A stretch of DNA of 28,437 nt from NCBI GenBank assembly GCA_014860845.1, contig JACZIY010000273.1, positions 1 through 28,437 of the forward strand. The letters run 5' to 3'. This stretch comes from Anaerolineaceae bacterium. Lineage in GTDB: Bacteria > Chloroflexota > Anaerolineae > Anaerolineales > Anaerolineaceae. Below the pieces are notes generated by a model that worked only from the letters and a program-made list of their open reading frames with translations, searched no databases and was not told the DNA's origin. Below are positions 14,091-23,391 of the stretch, in pieces (within the stretch, counting starts at the first letter, position 1; each line of letters starts with the position of its first letter). The position numbers and the translations under genes are program-made.

Positions 14091-15034
14091 TGAATGACCA
14101 ACTTGCACCCACACCACATATACCTGTACTTTACCATGAAATCATAAATGCGCTTGCTCCCTACTCTGGTGGCCTATATATTGATGGAACCTTAGGTGCT
14201 GGTGGTCACGCCCTGGGAATTTTAAATGCATCTACTCCACACGGTAAATTGCTTGGATTAGACCTGGATCCCCAGGCGCTGGTAATCGCGAACCAGCGCC
14301 TTTCTATGTTCAAAGACCGGGTTTTTATCCGGCAAGGCTCTTATGTCAATATGGCATCATTTGTAGAAGATGTTGGATGGTTTTTTGTCGATGGAATTAT
14401 TCTTGATTTAGGTGTATCGTCCATCCAGCTTGATACAAAAGAAAGAGGGTTCTCTTTTCTCTATGATGCTCCCTTAGATATGAGATTCGGTGACCAGATA
14501 AGCAAAAATGCAGCTGACTTGATCAACTCATTGGCAGAGAATGATTTGGCAAATATTATCTGGAAATATGGGGAAGAAAAATTTTCCAGAAAAATTGCCA
14601 GGACGATTTGCCAAAACAGACCCATCTACACAACCTTTGAATTAGCCAATCTGGTCAAGAAAGCTTACGGGAAACAACACAGTCAGATCCATCCCGCAAC
14701 TCGGACATTTCAGGCAATCCGTATCGCGGTGAATCAGGAAATGCAAGCGATTGAATCTGTTATTCCTCAGGCAATTAGGCTCTTAAAACCTGGAGGAAAA
14801 TTAGCCATCATATCCTTTCATTCTTTGGAAGATCGGATTGTGAAGTCAGTTTTTAGAACAGAAAGCAAAGATTGTATATGTCCACCGGATCAACCCATAT
14901 GTACCTGTAATCACATCAAATCAATAAAGGAGGTAAATAGAAAACCCATTGAAGCATCACCAGAAGAAATAACCAACAACCCTCGGGCAAGAAGTGCAAA
15001 GTTAAGAATTGCAGAAAAACTAAATTTGGCATGA
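14090..15034 (+). CDS. rsmH: 16S rRNA (cytosine-1402-N4)-methyltransferase RsmH
   Basis: Methylates N4 of C1402 in 16S rRNA using S-adenosylmethionine; usual second gene of dcw clusters (formerly mraW). 314 residues, normal length. Seen: HIPVLYHEII (10-19), the SAM-binding DGTLGAGGH (32-40), LDLDPQAL, ILDLGVSSIQLD, GFSF, DMRF, and late HPATRTFQAIRIAVNQE and SFHSLEDRIVK. A Cys-rich segment (CICPPDQPICTC) near the C-terminus is common in the family. It has no own ribosome-binding site and starts inside the mraZ stop (TGATG), so it depends on translational coupling. Confidence 0.97.
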   Translation: MNDQLAPTPHIPVLYHEIINALAPYSGGLYIDGTLGAGGHALGILNASTPHGKLLGLDLDPQALVIANQRLSMFKDRVFIRQGSYVNMASFVEDVGWFFVDGIILDLGVSSIQLDTKERGFSFLYDAPLDMRFGDQISKNAADLINSLAENDLANIIWKYGEEKFSRKIARTICQNRPIYTTFELANLVKKAYGKQHSQIHPATRTFQAIRIAVNQEMQAIESVIPQAIRLLKPGGKLAIISFHSLEDRIVKSVFRTESKDCICPPDQPICTCNHIKSIKEVNRKPIEASPEEITNNPRARSAKLRIAEKLNLA

Positions 15035-15072
15035 GTATTGCAAACAATCAACAGTAATATCGGTAGGTACGT

Positions 15073-15537
15073 ATGAATAAAAAATATACACAGGCTCATC
15101 AACAGAAACCGTGGAGACTCCAGATTCAAAGATTTGGTATGGTACTCCTTCTATTGGTTGTGCTTGTTCTATCTTTTTTCATGAATCTCAATTTCACTGC
15201 CAGAGCAGCCCAGGCTGGCGTCCAGGTCCGTTTATTAGAAGCAGAGCGAGAATCTCTGATTCGTTCAATTTCTGCTAACAGCACCAATCTTGCCATGCTA
15301 ACTTCTGCTACAACCATGCAAAACCGGGCAAAGGAATTGGGGTTTGTTCCTGCAACCAGAGCAGATATTGAATATTTATATATTCCCAATTACATCGGGA
15401 AACAACCGGATCCAGTGACAATCCCCCGATCTTTCAGTAACCAGGAAACTTTCCAGATAGTACCGGCTTTCACTCAATCGATTTGGGATTGGTTGTATCA
15501 AGGGACTTTTATTATGTTAGACAAAGAGGGTGAATAA
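15073..15537 (+). CDS. ftsL: FtsL-like septum protein
   Basis: 154-residue single-pass membrane protein with a basic cytoplasmic N-terminus, one membrane segment (about 20-39), then a helical stretch (about 45-90) that may form a coiled coil, with the AKELGFVPAT-type end often seen in Gram-positive-like FtsL. The remaining ~60 residues are an extended tail. Sequence identity in FtsL is always low, so the call rests on topology and the place between rsmH and ftsI. It would bridge FtsQ/DivIB and FtsW/FtsI outside the membrane. GGTAGGT just upstream supports the start. The stop is 1 nt before the next ATG. Confidence 0.75.
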   Translation: MNKKYTQAHQQKPWRLQIQRFGMVLLLLVVLVLSFFMNLNFTARAAQAGVQVRLLEAERESLIRSISANSTNLAMLTSATTMQNRAKELGFVPATRADIEYLYIPNYIGKQPDPVTIPRSFSNQETFQIVPAFTQSIWDWLYQGTFIMLDKEGE

Positions 15538-15538
15538 C

Positions 15539-17341
15539 ATGTTACGGGAAAAGATTCGCTTTTATTTTGTTGGTATTGCAATTATTTTATTTTCAATTAC
15601 TATTGTTTTTCGATTGGTACAAATTCAAACTGATCCAATTTTTCAGGAAATCAGCGAGAAAGTAGGTAACCAGGCAACCTATAAACCCAAAGATTTTGAA
15701 GCAGTACGAGGAAACATATACGATCGTTGGGGAAATTTGCTTGCCGGTAATCACGAAGTTTATGAAATTGGTGTCAACCTGAATCAAATTACTGAGACAA
15801 ACAAAAATGAAATTATTAATTACCTATCCAGCCTGACCGGATTAAATAGAGATCACGTAAAAAGCAGAGTCGAAATACCATATCAACCTGAGCCATTAAA
15901 AGAGAACTATGCTGTGTTTTCAACAATTTATAGAAATGCAACTGAAAAAATGGTCGAAGAAATTTCGATTGCCCAGGATACAAATCGTGCGCTATTTCCC
16001 ATCACATGGAATGGACGACTTGAAAGAACCTACCCTGATCATCGTTTAGGAGCAAATATTCTTGGCTTTTACAGCTCTGAAGGTTTCTTTGGTGTTGAAG
16101 GTTTTTACGACAATATACTTTCAACTATTGAAACATCCACGTTTATCTCCATGAATCCATATGACGTCATGGAAATACCTGAAATTCCTCATGGTGCCAG
16201 TGTTATCCTGACGATTGATCGTGAAATTCAAGCCAGAATGGAGGATATCCTGGATCGTTCCATTAAGAATTCCGGATCAACATCAGGTACGATCATCGTC
16301 ATGGACCCAGAAACTGGCGAAATTCTTGCTATGGCAACAACCCCACGCGCTAATCTAAACCAGCCATCTGAACAAATTTTGGCGGAATATCCAACTCTTA
16401 ATGTAGATGGCTATGATATTCAGACACCTTTCAATCGAGCGATCATGCAAACCTATGAGCCAGGTTCTGTCTTTAAAATATTTACACTGGCAGCGGCATT
16501 GGACTCCGGTGCGGTAACCCCAGAAACTGAGTTTCTCGATACAGGTGTTGTCAATATTGGTGGGATGACAATTTACAACTGGGATTATGGAGCGTGGGGT
16601 TACCAGGACATGACAGGATGTATGCAGCATTCTCTAAATGTTTGTTTGGTATGGATGGCTCAACAGACGACCACAAAAACCTTTTATGATTATCTTTCTG
16701 CCTTCAATATTGATAGAAAAACCAACATCGATATGGACGGAGAAGCAAGTTATCCGTTTCTATCTCCCAGCAACCCCACTCCATTTGGATCAGATCCCAA
16801 TGCGCCCCGTTGGTATGAAGGCATGATCGGACCGCATTCATTCGGTCAGGGTGTTTCAGTCACACCGATCAGGATGATAACCTCGATTGCAGCAATAGCA
16901 AATGATGGTCGCATGATGGCACCTCATATTCAAAAAGCAGTCGTTCAGGATGGCAGAATTAGATACTACAATCCAAAAATTGTATCTACACCGATCAAAC
17001 CCGATACCGCTCATACGATCACCGAGATGCTAGCAAATTCATTGGAAAATGAAGCTTCCGATGCATTGGTTGAAGGATATCGTTTGGCAGGGAAAACAGG
17101 TACTGCTGAAATTCCTAGCAGGCAGGGCTATGTGGCTGGGCAAACGAATGCATCCTTTGCTGGCTGGGGTCCAGTGGATGACCCCAAATTTGTTGTTTAT
17201 ATCTGGCTGGAAAAACCTCAGTCCAGTATCTGGAGTTCCGTCGTCGTGGCTCCGATATTCAGTGAGATTGTAGAAAACCTGGTAATTCTGATGGATATAC
17301 CACCAGATAATATTCGAAAGGAAATGGCAAGCAGCCAATAA
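15539..17341 (+). CDS. ftsI: Class B penicillin-binding protein, division transpeptidase FtsI
   Basis: Septal peptidoglycan transpeptidase partner of FtsW. 600 residues: short cytoplasmic lead, one membrane anchor (about 8-25), a pedestal domain opening RGNIYDRWGNLLA, and the transpeptidase domain with the three active-site motifs Ser310-VFK313, Ser365-Leu-Asn367 and Lys519-Thr-Gly. No PASTA repeats follow. I start at the ATG at 15539 with GAGGG 8 nt upstream; the in-frame GTG at 15530 lies on that ribosome-binding site. Position in the dcw order makes it FtsI rather than an elongation PBP2. murE, the usual next gene, is absent and murF follows 7 nt later. Confidence 0.93.
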   Translation: MLREKIRFYFVGIAIILFSITIVFRLVQIQTDPIFQEISEKVGNQATYKPKDFEAVRGNIYDRWGNLLAGNHEVYEIGVNLNQITETNKNEIINYLSSLTGLNRDHVKSRVEIPYQPEPLKENYAVFSTIYRNATEKMVEEISIAQDTNRALFPITWNGRLERTYPDHRLGANILGFYSSEGFFGVEGFYDNILSTIETSTFISMNPYDVMEIPEIPHGASVILTIDREIQARMEDILDRSIKNSGSTSGTIIVMDPETGEILAMATTPRANLNQPSEQILAEYPTLNVDGYDIQTPFNRAIMQTYEPGSVFKIFTLAAALDSGAVTPETEFLDTGVVNIGGMTIYNWDYGAWGYQDMTGCMQHSLNVCLVWMAQQTTTKTFYDYLSAFNIDRKTNIDMDGEASYPFLSPSNPTPFGSDPNAPRWYEGMIGPHSFGQGVSVTPIRMITSIAAIANDGRMMAPHIQKAVVQDGRIRYYNPKIVSTPIKPDTAHTITEMLANSLENEASDALVEGYRLAGKTGTAEIPSRQGYVAGQTNASFAGWGPVDDPKFVVYIWLEKPQSSIWSSVVVAPIFSEIVENLVILMDIPPDNIRKEMASSQ

Positions 17342-17348
17342 GGAAGAA

Positions 17349-18761
17349 ATGCTTACAGTCGCCGATATTTTTGAAGCCTTAACTCATACCAGACCAACTG
17401 CCCCGCAAATTATTAGCGAGGCAGCGGTTGATTCAAGACAGGTCATACCCGCTTCGCTCTTTGTTGCCCTCGAAGGTGAACAGCAGGATGGTCATCAATA
17501 TGTGAATGATGCTTTTCGTCGGGGTGCACAGGCAGTCCTTATTGAAAAAGAAGTTGAGTCGCAATATCCAATCGTTGATCTAAGAAATCACATATTACCT
17601 GAAAGTTTACCTCCTTTTGATCAACCTGTTGCCGTATTAGTTCGAAATACTCTTGATGCTTTACAAATAATTGCAGCATTTTGGCGCAGGAAACTCAATC
17701 TTCGCGTCATTGGAATCACAGGCTCAGTGGGTAAATCCACAACCAAAGAATTAATTGCTGAAGTCCTCAGTCAGAAATTCAGAACCTTAAAAAATATTGG
17801 TAACCTGAATAATGAGATTGGTTTACCACTGACCATTTTACGATTGACAGAAAGTCATCAACGAGCTGTATTGGAAATGGGATTTTACGTACCAGGTGAA
17901 ATCAAACTTCTTTGTGAAATAGCCGATCCTATTGCTGGAGTGATCACGAATATTGGTGCTGTTCATGCTGAAAGAGCTGGATCTTTAGAAGCGATCGCTC
18001 AAGGTAAAGCTGAATTGATTGAATATTTACCATCGACAGGAACTGCCATCTTAAATTATGATGACCTCCTGGTCAGACCCATGGCTGAAAAAACCCAGGC
18101 TAAAGTTCTTTTTTACGGATTGAACCCGCAGGCTCATTTGTGGGCAGATCAGATCGAAGGCTTAGGTTTGCAGGGCATTCGTTTTTGTCTGCATTATAAA
18201 AACGAGAGACTATTTTTACGTGTGCCATTGATTGGTCAACATTCTGTTCATACAGCTTTGCGCGCTGCTGCTGTTGGACTGGTAGAAGGATTAACCTGGC
18301 AGGAAATTGTAAATGGATTACAACAAGGCCATACACAGTTAAGGCTTGCTGCAGTAACCACCCCTACTGGCGCTTTAATTTTAGATGACACGTACAATGC
18401 TTCACCCGATTCCGTGCTGGCTGCTTTAAATTTGTTGGATGAATTACAGGGTGATAAATGTGCAGTACTGGGCGACATGTTAGAATTAGGCCTTTATGAA
18501 GAACAAGGTCATGAAATGGTTGGCGTACGAGCAGCTCAGGTGGTCAAGCGATTAATCACCGTTGGTGAGCGAGCTAAAATAATAGCACAGGCCGCCAAAC
18601 GCTCAGGTTTACCCGGAAAAATGATTACCAGTGTCGATACTGTGGAACAAGCAATCAATACATTGCAAGGAACATTTAAAAAGGATGATGTGGTGCTCGT
18701 CAAAGGGTCTCACGGATTACACATGGAACAAATTGTTTATGCTCTGGAGGTCAAAGAATGA
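17349..18761 (+). CDS. murF: UDP-MurNAc-tripeptide--D-Ala-D-Ala ligase MurF
   Basis: Adds the D-Ala-D-Ala dipeptide to UDP-MurNAc-tripeptide with ATP; cytoplasmic. 470 residues in the Mur ligase pattern: substrate domain with DSRQVIPASLFVALEGE (29-45), ATP domain with GITGSVGKST (Lys129), NIGNLNNEIGLPLT, VLEMGFYVPGEI and GVITNIGAVHAER, and a C-terminal domain with LDDTYNASPDS and VLGDMLELG. The NNEIGLP and DDTYNASPDS signatures separate MurF from MurE. AGGAAG lies directly before the ATG. The stop overlaps mraY by 4 nt. Confidence 0.95.
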   Translation: MLTVADIFEALTHTRPTAPQIISEAAVDSRQVIPASLFVALEGEQQDGHQYVNDAFRRGAQAVLIEKEVESQYPIVDLRNHILPESLPPFDQPVAVLVRNTLDALQIIAAFWRRKLNLRVIGITGSVGKSTTKELIAEVLSQKFRTLKNIGNLNNEIGLPLTILRLTESHQRAVLEMGFYVPGEIKLLCEIADPIAGVITNIGAVHAERAGSLEAIAQGKAELIEYLPSTGTAILNYDDLLVRPMAEKTQAKVLFYGLNPQAHLWADQIEGLGLQGIRFCLHYKNERLFLRVPLIGQHSVHTALRAAAVGLVEGLTWQEIVNGLQQGHTQLRLAAVTTPTGALILDDTYNASPDSVLAALNLLDELQGDKCAVLGDMLELGLYEEQGHEMVGVRAAQVVKRLITVGERAKIIAQAAKRSGLPGKMITSVDTVEQAINTLQGTFKKDDVVLVKGSHGLHMEQIVYALEVKE

Positions 18762-19750
18762 CCGAAGCTCCTATGGCATTAGCTTTAAGTGGCATCAGCT
18801 TTTTAATGGCTGTAATTTGGGGTCCGCCATTACTCAGAATTTTAAAACATTTTAAAATTGGAAAAATCATCCGAGTTGAAGGCCCGAACTCCCATATCAG
18901 CAAAATGGGTACCCCCACGATGGGTGGAGTCATGTTCATCGCTCCCGTCGTATTATTAACTGTCCTCCTGAATGCTGCTACATTACTTGGATTCAATGTG
19001 TTAGGACGTTCTGTTTTACTTCCATTAGGCACATTATTTGTCTATGGTGTTTTAGGAATGATAGATGATTGGGAAGGTATTCGCGGTGGTCGAAAAGGGA
19101 TCGGAATGCGAGCGAGGACCAAATTCTTCCTTCAAGTGATTATCGCAACATTTATTGGCTTAACCCTCAAATACGTTTTGGATGTACCGGAAATGTTCTG
19201 GCCCAGTCTAAAAATGGAAATTCCTCTCGGAATATTTTACGTTCCTATTGCCATTGTTGCTATCGTTGGTTTTTCTAATGCTGTAAATTTGACGGATGGA
19301 TTAGATGGCCTGGCTGGTTTGATCTCAGCAACAGCTTTTACAGCTTTCGGAGCGATTGCATTAATTCAAGGTCAATTTTATCTGGGGCGTTTCTGCTTCA
19401 CACTTGTTGGAGCTATTTTTGGCTTCTTGTGGTTCAATGTCCATCCAGCTCAATTGTTTATGGGTGACACCGGATCTCTAGCCCTGGGGGCTACCCTGGG
19501 CGTGGTGGCATTAATGACTGGTCAATGGTTATTGCTCCCCATTATTGCCATTATCCCATTAAGTGAAACCCTTAGCGTCATGCTCCAGGTGGCTTATTTT
19601 AAATTATCAGGAGGACAACGGTTATTCAAAATGTCTCCCCTTCACCATCATTTTGAGTTGAGTGGTTGGAGTGAAACCCAGGTCGTACAACGATTCTGGT
19701 TGGTAAGCTTAATTGCAACGTTAATAGGAATTGCATTGGCATTAATATGA
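18758..19750 (+). CDS. mraY: Phospho-MurNAc-pentapeptide transferase MraY
   Basis: Integral membrane enzyme that moves phospho-MurNAc-pentapeptide from UDP to undecaprenyl phosphate, making lipid I. 330 residues with about ten hydrophobic segments. Catalytic and magnesium-binding parts are present: GMIDDWEG (Asp103, Asp104), NLTDGLDGLAG (Asp180, Asp183) and the late HHHFELSGWSE loop; GTPTMGG near the N-terminus is also characteristic. GGAGGT sits 7 nt before the ATG although the start overlaps the murF stop. It overlaps murD by 4 nt at its end. Confidence 0.97.
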   Translation: MTEAPMALALSGISFLMAVIWGPPLLRILKHFKIGKIIRVEGPNSHISKMGTPTMGGVMFIAPVVLLTVLLNAATLLGFNVLGRSVLLPLGTLFVYGVLGMIDDWEGIRGGRKGIGMRARTKFFLQVIIATFIGLTLKYVLDVPEMFWPSLKMEIPLGIFYVPIAIVAIVGFSNAVNLTDGLDGLAGLISATAFTAFGAIALIQGQFYLGRFCFTLVGAIFGFLWFNVHPAQLFMGDTGSLALGATLGVVALMTGQWLLLPIIAIIPLSETLSVMLQVAYFKLSGGQRLFKMSPLHHHFELSGWSETQVVQRFWLVSLIATLIGIALALI

Positions 19751-21132
19751 AATCAAACTGGATGAACAAACAAGTTTTGGTGATCGGCGCTGCCAGGCAG
19801 GGATTAGCTTTGGCGCGATTTTTAGCCAGTCATGGTGCCATCATCACATTGAATGATGGTCGTCCAGAGCAAGAAATACAATCTTCCAAAAATCAATTAA
19901 ACGATCTTCCCATCCGTTGGGTTCTAGGGGAACATCCGCTGAAATTATTAAATGAGACCAATCTTGTCTGTGTTTCCGGTGGTGTGCCCCTTGATATTCC
20001 GCTTATTGTCGAAGCAATAAACCAAAATATTCCTTTATCGAACGATTCTCAGATTTTTATGGAGATCGTTCCCTGTCCAGTTATAGGTATCACCGGTTCA
20101 GCAGGGAAAACAACTACCACTTCATTATTGGGTGATATAGCGCAAAAAGCATGCGCTAAAGACCGAAAAGTTTGGGTTGGAGGAAACATTGGCAATCCGT
20201 TGATCAATAACGTTGAAGAAATGTCAAAAAATGACTTTGTGATTCTTGAATTATCCAGTTTTCAACTTGAATTGATGACCATTTCACCGCATATGGCTGC
20301 CATTATGAATATCACACCAAACCATTTAGATCGACACGGTACTTTAGAGGCATATACGGCAGCCAAAGCAAATATCCTCAAGCACCAAACATTAAAGGAC
20401 TTCGCTATCCTCAATCGGGATGATCCTGGATCTTATGGATTAAGGCATTTGGTCAAAGGGAACCTAGTAAGTTTTGGATTTTCTCCCATCCCAGAAGAAC
20501 ACAATGGTTCATATATTGAGAATGATGCAATCTGGGTTGCAAATCATGGAAAAAGTGAAGAAATCTGTAAGCTTGATGAAATCAAGCTGCGTGGAAAACA
20601 TAATATTTCAAATGTTTTAGCAGCCAGTGCAATTTCACAGGTTGCTGGTTTGAACAAAGAAGCGATAAAAGCTGCCATTCTCGAGTTCGAAGGTGTTCCT
20701 CACCGCTTGCAATTCATACGAGATTGGAAAGGGATTCGATGGATAAATGATTCGAAAGCAACGACACCCGAAGGATCCATGGCAGCAATAGAAGCTTTTT
20801 CAGAACCGATCGTTTTGCTTTTAGGCGGAAAAGATAAAAATCTACCCTGGAAGAATTTGTTACAGCTCGTTAACCAGAAAGTGGATCATGTCATTTTGTT
20901 TGGTGATGCTGCAGAAAAAATTCACAGTTACATAAAAGAAATGAAATTTCAAAATCAGAATTTTACTTTGGATATTTGCAATCATCTTCAGGAGGCTGTT
21001 ATCACTGCCAGCAAAATCGCTCAGCCAGGTGATACCGTTTTATTGTCACCAGGTGGTACCAGCTATGATGAATTCAAAGATTTTGAAGAGAGAGGAGAAA
21101 AGTTTCAATTATGGGTCCATCAACTCCAATAA
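19747..21132 (+). CDS. murD: UDP-MurNAc-L-alanine--D-glutamate ligase MurD
   Basis: Adds D-Glu to UDP-MurNAc-L-Ala. 461 residues. N-terminal Rossmann part QVLVIGAARQGLALARFLA, VCVSGGVPLD, then the ATP loop GITGSAGKTTT (Lys121), WVGGNIGNPL, LELSSFQLE, NITPNHLDRHG, and the C-terminal FEGVPHRLQF, WINDSKATTPE, LLGGKDKN and LLSPGGTSYDEFKDFEERG. The SSFQLE and SPGGTSYDEF signatures are MurD-specific. There is no strong ribosome-binding site; it overlaps mraY by 4 nt (ATGA), so it is probably translationally coupled. It overlaps ftsW by 22 nt. Confidence 0.97.
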   Translation: MKSNWMNKQVLVIGAARQGLALARFLASHGAIITLNDGRPEQEIQSSKNQLNDLPIRWVLGEHPLKLLNETNLVCVSGGVPLDIPLIVEAINQNIPLSNDSQIFMEIVPCPVIGITGSAGKTTTTSLLGDIAQKACAKDRKVWVGGNIGNPLINNVEEMSKNDFVILELSSFQLELMTISPHMAAIMNITPNHLDRHGTLEAYTAAKANILKHQTLKDFAILNRDDPGSYGLRHLVKGNLVSFGFSPIPEEHNGSYIENDAIWVANHGKSEEICKLDEIKLRGKHNISNVLAASAISQVAGLNKEAIKAAILEFEGVPHRLQFIRDWKGIRWINDSKATTPEGSMAAIEAFSEPIVLLLGGKDKNLPWKNLLQLVNQKVDHVILFGDAAEKIHSYIKEMKFQNQNFTLDICNHLQEAVITASKIAQPGDTVLLSPGGTSYDEFKDFEERGEKFQLWVHQLQ

Positions 21133-22367
21133 AGTCTAAAAGCTCTACCCAACCAACCCTCAAAATTCCCTTCTTGAAGACGATTGATTTTCCATTGGTA
21201 TTAATTGTTCTGGCACTTTATTTATTTGGTTTGGTGGTTCTTTATTCAGCGTCAATGCCGATGGCTTACTATTCGAGTATCCCCACCTCACCCTGGGATT
21301 ATGTTTCCAGACAGGCGCTATTTGGATTGATTGGATTAGCAGGTGCGTTCTTCATCGCCTGGATTGATTATCGAGTCTGGAAAAAATTCATGCTTCCCGC
21401 CCTGTTGGGAACCTGGATTGTTCTGTTTTTGGTATTGATTGTTGGATCATTTCGGCATGGGTCCACCCGCACATTTTTTGATGGCAGTGTGCAACCTTCA
21501 GAATTATCCAAAGTATTAATCATTTTGTATTTATCCTTCTGGATTAAAAGCCGGCAGGAAAATCTAAAAAAATTGACATTCTGGGTGATACCGATCGGAT
21601 TTATTATCGGTGGTACTGCTGTGTTGTTAGCCCTGGAACCGGATTTCAGTGCTGTTTTGACGCTTGTTATGATCAGCAGCGTGATCCTATTCCTTGCAAA
21701 CCTGGATTGGAAACAAATCATTCTGATTGGTATAGTTGCTGCATTATCATTTTTTATTATCATTCGTGTCACCACTACAGGCAGTACCCGCTGGGGACAA
21801 TTTATCACCGGTTATAACGATCCAAATCAAGCCTTAACCCAGGTAAAACGGTCGATCGAGTCAGTTGTCAATGGCGGTTTCTTTGGAGTCGGTATTGGTC
21901 AGGGTACCGTCAAATTCACCGGACTGGAGGTAGGACAATCCGATACTATTTTCACAGTTATAGCGGAAGAGGCTGGATTATTAGGTAGTATCGGTGTTTT
22001 GGTTTTATACCTGCTCTTGTTATGGCGAGGTTTCAAAATTGCGCTGGAAAGCGAAGATATGGCAGGCAGGTTGATTGCTGGAGGGATCTGTGCATGGATT
22101 GTTTTAGAGGCTTTTATCAATATTGCCAGTCTTTTTAATATCGTTCCCATTGGTGGCAACACCCTACCTTTCTTCAGTCTGGGAGGTTCAAGCCTGGTAT
22201 CCATTCTTACTGGAATCGGGTTCGTATTAAGTGTCGGAAGAGTAAATCAGATCAAGAAAATTCAGGAAAGGAGTCCATTCAGTGCGGTTGTTGATTTGCG
22301 CTGGCGGGACAGGCGGAGGAGTGTACCCCGCACTCGCCGTCCTGCAAGCCATGGAAGGCAGTTATAG
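21111..22367 (+). CDS. ftsW: SEDS peptidoglycan glycosyltransferase FtsW
   Basis: Lipid II polymerase of the septum, paired with FtsI. 418 residues with about ten membrane segments. SEDS marks: LVVLYSAS near the start, QPSELSKVLIILYLSFW, ALEPDFSAVL, GIGQGTVKFTGLEVGQSDTIF with Asp278 at the catalytic loop position, VIAEEAGLLG and the late NIVPIGGNTLPFFSLGGSSL. Encoded between murD and murG, so FtsW rather than RodA. The C-terminal ~29 residues after KIQERSP are Arg-rich and are encoded in the first 86 nt of murG in another frame, which is unusually long. Start is overlapped by the end of murD, with GGAG about 13 nt upstream. Confidence 0.93.
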   Translation: MGPSTPIKSKSSTQPTLKIPFLKTIDFPLVLIVLALYLFGLVVLYSASMPMAYYSSIPTSPWDYVSRQALFGLIGLAGAFFIAWIDYRVWKKFMLPALLGTWIVLFLVLIVGSFRHGSTRTFFDGSVQPSELSKVLIILYLSFWIKSRQENLKKLTFWVIPIGFIIGGTAVLLALEPDFSAVLTLVMISSVILFLANLDWKQIILIGIVAALSFFIIIRVTTTGSTRWGQFITGYNDPNQALTQVKRSIESVVNGGFFGVGIGQGTVKFTGLEVGQSDTIFTVIAEEAGLLGSIGVLVLYLLLLWRGFKIALESEDMAGRLIAGGICAWIVLEAFINIASLFNIVPIGGNTLPFFSLGGSSLVSILTGIGFVLSVGRVNQIKKIQERSPFSAVVDLRWRDRRRSVPRTRRPASHGRQL

Positions 22368-23391
22368 TGATATCCTCTGGATTGGCGGAGAAGGCGGCAT
22401 GGAAGCAAGTTTAGTCAAACGCCTCAACCTCCCTTATCAGGAAATTCCAGCAGCTGGTGTGCATGGAATTGGTTTGCGTTCCCTACCTGGAAATATTTAT
22501 AAACTCATCCGAGGAGTCATTAAATCAACTCAGATTCTTACACAATTCCAACCGGACGTCATTTTTTACACCGGTGGGTATCTGGCTGCACCCATGGCGG
22601 TCGCAGGATTTAAGAAACCATCCGTATTGTTCGTCCCTGATATCGAGCCAGGTATGGCCTTAAAGTTCATTGCTAAATTCGCACATGCGATCGCTTTAAC
22701 TACGGAAAACTCAAAACAATATTTTAATCAGGCAAAAAAATTAGTGGTGACGGGTTACCCAATTCGGAAAGATTTGAAACGTTATTCAAAAGTTGAAGCC
22801 AAAAAAGTCTTCAATTTAAATGACCGCTTACCAGTATTGATGATCTATGGCGGAAGTAAAGGTGCTCATACCATCAATCAATCCATCAAAAAATATCTGG
22901 AAATTTTATTATCCAAAACACAGATAATCCACGTCACGGGAAATTATGATTGGGCAGATATTCAACAGGTATACACCGAACTTCCAGCTGAATTATCCGA
23001 GAATTATCGAATTTATCCGTACTTACACGAAGAAATGTCTGCAGCCTTTTCCTGTGCAGATTTATGTGTTTGCAGAGGCGGCGCTTCCACATTGGGAGAA
23101 TTACCATTTTTTGGATTACCCGCAATTGTGGTCCCCTATCCTTATGCGTGGCGCTATCAAAAAATCAATGCCCAATATCTTGTCGACCACAACGCAGCGA
23201 TCATGCTCCCTGATGAAGAAATGGACGACAGGTTGCTGAATGAAATTATTCATTGTCTCGCCCAACCCCACATCATAGATGAAATGAGCTCAGCGATGCA
23301 TTCACTATCCAAACCAGATGCTGCCCAACATATCGGGAATCTGATTACACAACAGTTCAAGTTAGCCAGCCAGAAAGGTGGTCATGCATGA
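22282..23391 (+). CDS. murG: UDP-GlcNAc:lipid I GlcNAc transferase MurG (variant)
   Basis: Adds GlcNAc to lipid I at the inner face of the membrane, giving lipid II. 369 residues, two Rossmann domains. N-terminal CAGGTGGGVYPALAV, YTGGYLAAPMAV, then GGSKGAHTIN and the donor site CRGGASTLGELPFFGLPAIVVPYP with Glu273. Canonical MurG has His in the GGTGGH loop, but here residue 13 is Gly. The later loop YPYAWRYQKINAQYL lacks the usual acidic/Gln pattern before NA. The start is GTG at 22282, backed by AAGGAG with 8-nt spacing, so it truly begins inside ftsW. The stop overlaps the next gene by 4 nt. Identity as MurG is firm from context and overall layout. Confidence 0.9.
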   Translation: MRLLICAGGTGGGVYPALAVLQAMEGSYSDILWIGGEGGMEASLVKRLNLPYQEIPAAGVHGIGLRSLPGNIYKLIRGVIKSTQILTQFQPDVIFYTGGYLAAPMAVAGFKKPSVLFVPDIEPGMALKFIAKFAHAIALTTENSKQYFNQAKKLVVTGYPIRKDLKRYSKVEAKKVFNLNDRLPVLMIYGGSKGAHTINQSIKKYLEILLSKTQIIHVTGNYDWADIQQVYTELPAELSENYRIYPYLHEEMSAAFSCADLCVCRGGASTLGELPFFGLPAIVVPYPYAWRYQKINAQYLVDHNAAIMLPDEEMDDRLLNEIIHCLAQPHIIDEMSSAMHSLSKPDAAQHIGNLITQQFKLASQKGGHA

